Shown here: positions 15,822-21,853 of the stretch, piece by piece
Layout of the letters: each line of letters opens with the position of its first letter
Numbering within the stretch: position 1 is the stretch's first letter
Source of the DNA: CAYSGX01 sp964518215
GTDB taxonomy: Bacteria; Bacteroidota; Bacteroidia; Chitinophagales; CAIOSU01
Direction: 5' to 3'
Assembly: GCA_964518215.1 (NCBI GenBank)
Contig: CAZFFP010000066.1
Span: 1-21,853, forward strand
Length of the DNA stretch: 21,853 nt
Notes under the pieces: model-generated
What the model was told of the DNA's origin: nothing
What the model saw: the letters and a program-made list of their open reading frames with translations, nothing else
The model's database searches: none
Translations under genes and position numbers: made by a program

Positions 15822-18800
15822 TTATTTCTTACCCAAAGTAATCTTATAATTTTCGGTGGTACCCGTAACGTTTACATTTATAAAACGAGTTTTTCGGGTT
15901 TCGTCTCTCTTAATAATATCATCTATTTGGTCTTCAGGAATATCATTTTTATTTCTGCCGCCAAACAATTTATTTACTGCGGCATTTGTTACCAGTGCCC
16001 AGGGTACTCTCACCAAATAGTTCATATCCATTGCCTCGTTCATGCTTTGCTTGCCTGTAATTTCTATAAATCCTATGCTTGTATTAATCGTCATAGCTGG
16101 AAAAGAAAGCTCATTATTTTTCAGCGTAAAAGTATTTTGCAGTGTATCGAATCTTAAATAGTTCAAATTTTTGTCGCGGAAGAATTCAGATAATGAACGT
16201 AGCGGAGCAAAGTTGGCTATCACTCCATTTTTAATCATCAAGTTCATTTCTAAATCAGATTTGTCGAGTACTGGAAATAAATCAGGGTATAGTTTTATTT
16301 TTCCTTTTATGGTGCCCGATAAATTTCCTTTAATATTATCGTTCACTACATACTCTTGTCCGAAATTATCGGCTTTAATCATCACCTTATTCAGGTCTAA
16401 ATTTGAGATATAGAAATTGGGCGAAAAATAAATTTCGCTGGGATTACTGCCATTCAAATAACCTTTTAAATCTACATGCCCTCCGGCAATATCCATCGAA
16501 AGCGTATCGATATATAAGTAGTGATCTTCTTGTAAACGCAGCCTTCCTTTAAAATTATCTAAATACAACTTATGGTACTTTAAATGTTTTATGTTTACAT
16601 CAACAGTACTGTTAGAAAATGGCAATTGAAATATGTTAAATGAATCTTCGTGTGCAGCAACATTGCCTTCTGTTTGTGCTAACTTCTTTTCATAATTCAT
16701 CAATTGGTCAAGGTCTAGTTGTTCACTGTATAATTTAAAAGCATTGTTTAGGTGCTTATTTTCTTTTAAATAATGATAGCGCATGGTAAGTTTTGCATCG
16801 CTATTACCCATTTTCACAAACAAATTACTGGTGCTTAAAATGCCTTTTTCGCCATGTATGCTGCCGCTTATCTTTTCTAATTTAAGCGGATGAAGGGTGA
16901 GTAGCGCTTTTGCTTCTTCAATAAATACATCAAACGATTTCATTGAATCGTTTTCATAATTCAAATCTAATTTTCCTTTAAGTTTCAGTTTTTTTATGTC
17001 TTCATTTTTGTAATCTTCGGGCAAGTAGTCTACCCCTTTGTAGGTAAGTAAATCGGCAGGATAAATATGATTAGAGTAAATATCGAATAGCAAATAACTT
17101 TTGCCATTTACTTTTTCCTGGAACCATTTTGGGTAATTAAATATGTTAAGTGCAATTTTAAAATCGGAACGATCAATTTCACCATAAAAATTTTCAACTT
17201 CAATGTTCTCTTCGGTGATCTTTAACTTTATATCAAAATCGTGAAGGGAATGATGATAGCTTTGCAGTTTGGCATAAAAATCTTCTAACTCAAACGTGCC
17301 AATAGGCAAGTACTTGTATTCTTTTAGTTTTTTCGCACTGCCATTAAATTTAAATGCGGTGTGCAAACCGTCAATTTTTTCATTTATAGGTTGCCGTTTT
17401 GTGGTATCGAAAGTTGTAAGTTCCATAATGTCTAGCAACGATGATTTCATAGTTACAGATATTGCTACATCTTCATCGGCACTATGTAAAATAGAAGGCA
17501 GGTTACTTAAATATCCGCTCACCCATAAATCAGATTTGCCTACATTAATGCTGAAACTATCTAAGGTTAGTTTTCCTTCGTTCATTGTTGCACTTGCATT
17601 AATGTTTTTAAAGTCAAAAGGGTATTCAGGTATTTTAAACTCAAGATTTTTAATGGTAAGCTTGCTGTTAATTCCTTGCTTAATGCCTTTAAGCGAGGCG
17701 CCTGAAAGGCTTACATCTACTAGTTCGTTATAATTTACATCTAACAGTACTTTCCCTTTCAGGTTTTGTATAGTTGTAACCTGAATAAAATCTGCCAGAA
17801 ACTGCAAATCAAAATCGGTATAAACTTTTAAATCTACATAGGGGTCTACAAAGTTTTTTATTACCAAATCGGCTTTCACAATGCCTTGTTCCGGCTTGGC
17901 ATTAAAATCTTTTAACCTGAATTCTGAAGTGGTGAGGTCTCGATTGTTTCCATTGGTAAAATAACCCGAAAAAGAAAGCTCATCAAGCGTTCTGTTTACA
18001 TTGATATTTTTAAAGTAACCATTTTTGCAGCCAAAACTTGCTTCGAAATAAGGTAAATTGCCATTAATACTTTTGCCTTTGATTACTGCATCGAAAATAA
18101 TATTGCCCGCATTTTTATATCGCTGCATAAATTCATAAAGTTCATCGGGCAAAAATGTGATGAGCAGACTAAAATCTTCTTTCTCGCCATGCACTTTCAA
18201 GTCTAAATCGAGATCGTTTTTAAAATCGGCACTTCCCGATAATTTAAATTCAACGCGGTCTAATTTTATTGCCGATGAAATAATAGTAGCTACCTCACTT
18301 TGCTTTGAGTAATCGATTTTTGTATTTACAACTATAGCCCTATTGTTAACTAATGTTGAATCATTGGTAATTACACTTAACTCAAGGCCACCATTCAAAT
18401 CAACAAAAATATTTGTTGCATTCTTTTTTAGTTCGGTAAAAAAACTTTTAAATAGAACTTCTATAGTAGTATTATTCGCTTCGCTGCTTTTAACAAACTT
18501 AACGTCATTTATAATTACGCTTTTTAGGTCGAATGTAAGAGCTGCGGCACTTGTATCTTCAATGTTAGTTTCATAAAAGCCCAATGCTTCAAGAATATTA
18601 TACTGCCCATTGGCATATGCCTTTGCATTTATAAAACCTCCATTAATTTTTATTTTTTTCACATCAAATTCGCCCTGTAAAACTTTATAAATATCAAAGC
18701 CCAGGTAGGCATCGGTTATTTTAATAATTGGCTGTGTATCGGTTTTGTTTTCATACAATGCCAAGCCTTTTAAATCAATAGATATGTAAGGGAAATTTTG

Positions 18801-18977
18801 AAAAGGTGCTATGTTGGTATTTTGCAGCGATATTTTTCCCGTAATGGTTTCGTTATAACTGCTTAACGCCTGCCTTATTATCTGATTCTCTTTAGTAAAG
18901 ACAAACGCAACTAAAGCTGAAAAAACAATAAGCAACACCAATGTAATTGCCAATATCCATTTAATCCATTTAGCCAT
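15822..18977 (-). CDS. AsmA-like inner-membrane/periplasmic protein
   Basis: A 1051-residue protein starting with one transmembrane anchor (KWIKWILAITLVLLIVFSAL) followed by a very long periplasmic part rich in beta strands. The N-terminal ITGKISLQNTNIAPFQNFPY and ISIDLKGLALYE segments, and the C-terminal GNLSGTIKGKIKLYPDLFP ... TITGKQSMNEAMDMNYLVRVP-like region, fit the AsmA/AsmA_2 superfamily. Family members are repeating beta-groove proteins that influence outer-membrane composition and lipid transfer. The frame extends 10 codons upstream to a GTG (19007), but the ATG at 18977 gives a normal anchor and is preferred. It is more A/T-rich than the neighbours. It ends in TLGKK with no recognisable terminator. 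Confidence 0.82.
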   Translation of the reverse strand: MAKWIKWILAITLVLLIVFSALVAFVFTKENQIIRQALSSYNETITGKISLQNTNIAPFQNFPYISIDLKGLALYENKTDTQPIIKITDAYLGFDIYKVLQGEFDVKKIKINGGFINAKAYANGQYNILEALGFYETNIEDTSAAALTFDLKSVIINDVKFVKSSEANNTTIEVLFKSFFTELKKNATNIFVDLNGGLELSVITNDSTLVNNRAIVVNTKIDYSKQSEVATIISSAIKLDRVEFKLSGSADFKNDLDLDLKVHGEKEDFSLLITFLPDELYEFMQRYKNAGNIIFDAVIKGKSINGNLPYFEASFGCKNGYFKNINVNRTLDELSFSGYFTNGNNRDLTTSEFRLKDFNAKPEQGIVKADLVIKNFVDPYVDLKVYTDFDLQFLADFIQVTTIQNLKGKVLLDVNYNELVDVSLSGASLKGIKQGINSKLTIKNLEFKIPEYPFDFKNINASATMNEGKLTLDSFSINVGKSDLWVSGYLSNLPSILHSADEDVAISVTMKSSLLDIMELTTFDTTKRQPINEKIDGLHTAFKFNGSAKKLKEYKYLPIGTFELEDFYAKLQSYHHSLHDFDIKLKITEENIEVENFYGEIDRSDFKIALNIFNYPKWFQEKVNGKSYLLFDIYSNHIYPADLLTYKGVDYLPEDYKNEDIKKLKLKGKLDLNYENDSMKSFDVFIEEAKALLTLHPLKLEKISGSIHGEKGILSTSNLFVKMGNSDAKLTMRYHYLKENKHLNNAFKLYSEQLDLDQLMNYEKKLAQTEGNVAAHEDSFNIFQLPFSNSTVDVNIKHLKYHKLYLDNFKGRLRLQEDHYLYIDTLSMDIAGGHVDLKGYLNGSNPSEIYFSPNFYISNLDLNKVMIKADNFGQEYVVNDNIKGNLSGTIKGKIKLYPDLFPVLDKSDLEMNLMIKNGVIANFAPLRSLSEFFRDKNLNYLRFDTLQNTFTLKNNELSFPAMTINTSIGFIEITGKQSMNEAMDMNYLVRVPWALVTNAAVNKLFGGRNKNDIPEDQIDDIIKRDETRKTRFINVNVTGTTENYKITLGKK

Positions 18978-19108
18978 ATCAAATTTTAGTGCTCGTAATT
19001 TTAGCACATAGGTAATAGATGTTCATTATATTTCAAAAAGGTGGTTTTTAGCTGAAATAATTTTTAACAAACCGCAGGAGTGCTAAGACTTGCTGGAGCT
19101 GTTTTATC

Positions 19109-19128
19109 CCGTCAGCTAAAGCAGACGG
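19109..19128. repeat. CCGTC/GACGG hairpin repeat, copy 3
   Basis: It is identical over 20 bp to 2430-2449. A degraded inverted relative (GCCGTTACGCTTTAGCCTGA) follows at about 19146-19165. Confidence 0.7.
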
Positions 19129-19176
19129 CAAACTGTAAAACTATTGCCGTTACGCTTTAGCCTGAAAGAAAAATCA

Positions 19177-19221
19177 TCCCCCTGCCCCCTTCGCAAACTC
19201 AAATGCCAGCGCAAAGGGGGA
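19177..19221. repeat. C-rich dispersed repeat bounded by TCCCCCT/AGGGGGA, copy 5
   Basis: A 45-bp unit, TCCCCCTGCCCCCTTCGC ... GCGCAAAGGGGGA, with the same ends as the copies near 2242 and 2471. Confidence 0.7.
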
Positions 19222-19286
19222 CAAGCATTGATTGAAGGTAAGAGAGATTTGTTTTTTATGCCGAAGGCTTTTGGCGCGTGGTTTAG

Positions 19287-19315
19287 CTTTTCCAAAGTTC
19301 CAAACTTTGGAAAAG
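19287..19315. repeat. Perfect 13-bp hairpin
   Basis: CTTTTCCAAAGTT and its exact complement AACTTTGGAAAAG are separated by only CCA. No T run follows, so a terminator role is not supported. Confidence 0.7.
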
Positions 19316-19367
19316 GTAGAGTTAATCTTTAGAATCATGCGCCCGAAAGATGCGGGCGAAGGCAGGA

Positions 19368-19450
19368 GCAAGTCAGCAGACTTGCTTTTTCATGCAAGGT
19401 TCCAAGTGGCGCGGCTACGCTCATGGCTGTGTGCTAACACTTTGAACAAC
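19368..19450 (+). repeat. Double-hairpin element (AGTC / GTTCCAAGTG type), copy 2
   Basis: GCAAGTC and GACTTGC surround AGCA. TTTTTCATGCAAG follows, then GTTCCAAGTG (19399-19408) pairing with CACTTTGAAC (19438-19447) with one mismatch. Confidence 0.7.
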
Positions 19451-19501
19451 TGGAGAAATTGAGATGAGATGGAAGATGGTGAATATAGTATGAAACCGAA
19501 A

Positions 19502-20560
19502 TCAATTCCCATGACATTTTTTGTATTTCTTGCCGCTTCCGCAGGGACAAGGTTCATTCCTTCCAATTTTAACAGGGGCTTTTATCGGTTGCGGAGGTGG
19601 AGTGTAAAACACATCGTCATCATCATCATCAAAATCATCATCATATTTAATATGCCCTGAATTTTTGGAGAAAATCATTTCGTAGTTTTCATAAGTTGTC
19701 TCTAATGTTTCAATTTTATACTTGTAGAAATCTTCATCGTATTTATTGCTTTCAATTTTTTTTAAAACATCATTCCAATCACCGCAAACACCAAGAGCAA
19801 CTATGTCTTGTTTATAGAGTTGCTCAATTTGAGGCAGAACAGATTTTGCCTTAATATCCATGCAATCGCCTATCATCAACCCGCAAAGTGTAATATCAAT
19901 CAGGTTCTCCTTATTGAAGTTTTCAATAAAGTAATTGAATACATTGGCATACCATGCTTCGGCTATATCTCTGCTGATGATTCTGTGGAGATACATTTGC
20001 GAAATTGCTTTTGAAACTTCGCTTCTGGCAAACAAATGAATACCGGGTTCCAAAATAAAATCTCTTAGTTTGTCTATTTGTTTATAGCCGCACTTTAACA
20101 ATACAGACCACATATCTTCAGTTAACGAATCACTTAGCCAATAGTCCAGAAATTCTTCCCCCTGCCTCAGATAATCAAAAATATTTTCGAGCGATTCCTC
20201 TGCTTCGAGTTCGCGCAATATAAACAGCGCGTGAAAATTAAAATTATGTGTTTTATTATTCCAGTCGAGATTGCTGAAATAGTCGTAACGGGCAATGCTG
20301 TCGTTAATAACCGTTTCAAGGTCTTTTAACAGAGTTTCTCTTGGCAGTTCAAGCAACTGGCGCAATTGTTTGGTAGCAGCTAATGTGAAATCGCAATTGT
20401 AAAGCAAATCAATTTCAGGATGTATAAATACAGGCGGAACATCAGTTTTGTCCACTACATGTTTTATTTGCTCCACAAAAGGAACTTCTCGCAATTCATC
20501 ATCTCTCATTCTTTTTAAAAATGGGTTGGAACCAAGTGCCGGAAAATCAATTTTGCTCAT
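19502..20560 (-). CDS. DUF1186 protein with C-terminal SEC-C zinc motif
   Basis: A 352-residue, probably cytoplasmic, mostly helical protein. The body (about 60-270; FNFHALFILRELEAEESLEN, FDYLRQGEEFLDYWLSDSL) looks like the DUF1186 alpha-helical repeat domain. After a very acidic linker (YDDDFDDDDDD) and a proline-rich spacer comes a canonical SEC-C motif, IGRNEPCPCGSGKKYKKCHG, where CPC...CH binds zinc. SEC-C tails occur on SecA and many uncharacterised proteins; the function here is not known. The acidic run is encoded by a GAT-type trinucleotide repeat (about 19617-19640) that could vary in length by slippage. It starts at an ATG at 20560. Confidence 0.82.
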   Translation of the reverse strand: MSKIDFPALGSNPFLKRMRDDELREVPFVEQIKHVVDKTDVPPVFIHPEIDLLYNCDFTLAATKQLRQLLELPRETLLKDLETVINDSIARYDYFSNLDWNNKTHNFNFHALFILRELEAEESLENIFDYLRQGEEFLDYWLSDSLTEDMWSVLLKCGYKQIDKLRDFILEPGIHLFARSEVSKAISQMYLHRIISRDIAEAWYANVFNYFIENFNKENLIDITLCGLMIGDCMDIKAKSVLPQIEQLYKQDIVALGVCGDWNDVLKKIESNKYDEDFYKYKIETLETTYENYEMIFSKNSGHIKYDDDFDDDDDDVFYTPPPQPIKAPVKIGRNEPCPCGSGKKYKKCHGN

Positions 20561-20626
20561 ATTAAATGGGGTTGTATGTTGTAAAAATAATAAGTCGGAC
20601 TAAAGCAATATTGAATACTGTTCAAA

Positions 20627-21020
20627 TTATTTAAAAACACATGTTGATTGTTTGAAGCTTGTTTCAATAGCAGATTAAATGCTAAGATTCCACTTCATTC
20701 AAGATTCTATTGCTGATTCAGGAAGGTTCCTCCTGAATGACTAGATAGCGCAGGCGTTTCGCGTGTGCCGTAGCTCTGCAAAATTCAAATGGTTTTTTAT
20801 TTGATTGAAAGGCACAGGTTGCTTGGCAGATTGCTTGGCTACAGGCTTGAAGCAGTTATGGCGATAACTAAGGATAAAATATCCTTAGCTCTTAGGTTCG
20901 CAATTACAAATTCCGAACAGCGGGGTTGATGTTGCAAGTCTGGAGACTTGCTGTTTCATTGTTAGTTCCAAGTCGCCCCGGCAACACGCAGGGCTATGCG
21001 GGAAGACTTGGAACAACGGG
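20627..21020 (+). repeat. Hairpin-train element, tandem copy 1
   Basis: A 394-bp unit beginning TTATTTAAAAACACATGTTG and ending GACTTGGAACAACGGG. The last 250 bp (from about 20771) are identical to the next copy except for one base. Before that is a 54-bp segment absent from copy 2, which includes TTCAGGA/TCCTGAA inverted arms. There is no plausible reading frame. Confidence 0.85.
20764..21014 (+). ncRNA. Candidate structured RNA or hairpin-rich element (strand assumed)
   Basis: Six consecutive hairpins were found by eye. I: TGTGCC (20764) with GGCACA (20811), enclosing CAAAT/ATTTG. II: GTTAT (20855) with ATAAC. III: CTAAGGATA (20868) with TATCCTTAG around AAA. IV: GTTCG (20896) with CGAAC (20914). 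V: GCAAGTC (20934) with GACTTGC around TGGA. VI: GTTCCAAGTC (20965) with GACTTGGAAC (21005). It matches no RNA family I recognise, and transcription is unproven. Confidence 0.35.
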
Positions 21021-21360
21021 TTATTTAAAAACTCATGTTGATTGTTTGAAGCATGTTTTAATCACGGATTTATAGAATGACCGGTTGGTGCAGGCGTTTC
21101 GTGTGTGCCGTAGCTCTGCAAAATTCAAATGGTTTTTTATTTGATTGAAAGGCACAGGTTGCTTGGCAGATTGCTTGGCTACAGGCTTGAAGCAGTTATG
21201 GCGATAACTAAGGATAAAATATCCTTAGCTCTTAGGTTCGCAATTACAAATTCCGAACAGCGGGGTTGATGTTGCAAGTCTGGAGACTTGCTGTTTCATT
21301 GTTAGTTCCAAGTCGCCCCGGCAACACGCAGGGCTATGCGGGAAGACTTGGAGCAACGGG
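21021..21360 (+). repeat. Hairpin-train element, tandem copy 2
   Basis: A 340-bp unit directly abutting copy 1 and starting TTATTTAAAAACTCATGTTG. It keeps all six hairpins (21104-21354). The single late change (GACTTGGAGC instead of GACTTGGAAC) turns a T-A pair into T-G and so preserves stem VI. Confidence 0.85.
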
Positions 21361-21484
21361 ACTCACTCACAACATTTACCGGCTTAACGTAGTGTTGCCC
21401 GATACTAAAACCAGTAAAAGCATCCTGCTAAAGCCCGACTCGGAGCAAGACGCCCTCCTGAAAATTATCAGAAAATTTTTTTAG
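21361..21484 (+). pseudogene. 3' fragment of a coding sequence, possibly transposase-like
   Basis: Directly after the hairpin element, 40 codons read THNIYRLNVVLPDTKTSKSI ... DALLKIIRKFF and end in TAG. Codon use is gene-like and no start of its own is present, so this looks like the C-terminus of a lost gene. The style (a short beta-rich end with a final helix) recalls IS4/IS1634-type transposase tails, but this is only an impression. Confidence 0.35.
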
Positions 21485-21735
21485 GGTGTCCCATTGCGGA
21501 AAACAGGAGTGATTAATGTCTTTATATATTTTTTCTTATTACCCTTTTTTGAATCAACATTGCCATCATACTCACAATCAATATCGTAATCGTGAAATGA
21601 TTTTTCTAAAATAACAGCAAGTCTGTGAGAAATCGAGTTTTCATGAATATCATTCTTTAATAAATAATTGTCCTTTCCTTCAATTATTTCTTTGATACTA
21701 CATTTCAATATTTTAATAATATCGTCCTTATTCAT
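21481..21735 (-). pseudogene. N-terminal fragment of a hypothetical (nuclease-fold-like) protein
   Basis: Starting at an ATG (21735) the frame gives 84 residues, MNKDDIIKILKCSIKEII ... HRLAVILEKSFHDYDIDCEY. It ends shortly after KKKYIKTL with ITPVFRNGTP and a stop. From memory, proteins with an HRLAxxLEKxFxxxxVDCEYN start normally continue into a PDIIIHxRG...EIKK core of the PD-(D/E)XK type, which is missing here. The last ten codons run into sequence abutting the plus-strand fragment. A truncation at that junction is inferred; a genuine short protein cannot be excluded. Confidence 0.5.
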
Positions 21736-21762
21736 AGAGTTGAATTTTGATAAAAATAACAA

Positions 21763-21792
21763 AAACCCCAACCGATTCCTCGATTGGGGTTT
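21763..21792. terminator. Strong bidirectional-type hairpin terminator
   Basis: AAACCCCAA (21763-21771) pairs with TTGGGGTTT (21784-21792). An inner CGA/TCG pair surrounds TTCC, and A/T-rich tracts lie on both sides. It lies just upstream of the fragment gene and just after the stop of the possible gene entering from the right. Confidence 0.8.
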
Positions 21793-21832
21793 AAATCATA
21801 AATCATAAATCAGAATTCCTAAATCAGAAATC

Positions 21833-21853
21833 CTATTTCACTTCTTCATATTC
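21833..21853 (-). CDS. Possible C-terminal tail of a gene entering from the right
   Basis: On the minus strand the last bases read EYEEVK followed by TAG, then a terminator hairpin 40 bp on. The arrangement suits the end of a gene, but six codons are too few to be sure. Confidence 0.3.
   Translation of the reverse strand, partial: EYEEVK

Larger units (their letters stand above)
19008..19501. other. Repeat-packed intergenic stretch
   Basis: This 494-bp stretch has no convincing gene. In order it holds a CCGTC hairpin, a C-rich repeat, a perfect 13-bp hairpin, a short CGCCCG/CGGGCG hairpin (19340-19358) and a double-hairpin element. Confidence 0.6.

Noticed and set aside
19287..19315. Rho-independent terminator for the SEC-C gene
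   Set aside because: No T run follows on either strand, and it is almost 190 bp from the stop codon among other repeats.
20627..21360. CRISPR array or diversity-generating template/variable repeat pair
   Set aside because: There are only two long copies, with no short regularly spaced repeats or spacers. No reverse transcriptase or cas gene lies nearby, and the differences are not adenine-biased.
21266..21360. Upstream half of an open frame running from the hairpin element into 21484
   Set aside because: This part lies wholly within the duplicated element, where the other copy encodes nothing comparable. Only the sequence after 21361 looks like coding DNA.

Overview
The window looks like a chromosomal segment of a Bacteroidota bacterium, plausibly of the Chitinophagales/Saprospirales kind. 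The evidence is a carboxypeptidase-regulatory-type TonB-dependent receptor, two proteins with type IX secretion (T9SS) C-terminal sorting tails, TAnnTTTG-type -7 promoter boxes, A/T-rich leaders instead of Shine-Dalgarno sites, and a large AsmA-like protein typical of the phylum. No tRNA, rRNA, CRISPR array or intact transposon was seen. There is one 100-N assembly gap at 8467-8566.

Layout. 1-1981 (-): a long TPR-repeat exported protein, cut by the window edge. 1982-2630: a gene-free stretch packed with dispersed repeats. 2631-4919 (-): TonB-dependent receptor. 5070-5540 (+): guanine deaminase. 5804-7753 (+): gyrB, followed by a clear terminator. 8050-8662 (+): a small secreted protein with two dockerin-like calcium loops and a T9SS tail, interrupted by the gap. 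8663-9282: a second repeat-packed stretch. 9283-12582 (+): a 1099-residue cell-surface protein with eight PKD domains and a T9SS tail. 12657-14479 (-): two overlapping paralogous secreted endonuclease/exonuclease/phosphatase (sphingomyelinase-like) enzymes. 14638-15570 (+): queG. 15822-18977 (-): AsmA-like protein. 19502-20560 (-): DUF1186/SEC-C protein. 20627-21360: two tandem copies of a hairpin-rich element. 21361-21853: two gene remnants, a strong hairpin terminator and possibly the tail of a further gene.

How it fits together. Most of the genes serve the cell envelope: a receptor in the outer membrane, exported TPR and AsmA-like proteins, and T9SS-exported surface proteins. The housekeeping genes (gyrB, queG, guaD) are interspersed. 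No single pathway links all the genes.

The least explained part is the non-coding DNA. At least five families of short, hairpin-forming dispersed repeats fill the intergenic spaces. Several show paired base changes that keep their stems. One family is found nested inside another. A composite of these repeats, about 320-350 bp long, occurs as an inverted pair (about 2000-2320 and 8915-9262). It flanks the receptor-guaD-gyrB-dockerin block and forms nearly the same 5' leader for the two outward-facing genes on either side. The tandem hairpin-train element at 20627-21360 is the best candidate for an undescribed structured RNA or mobile single-stranded-DNA element.
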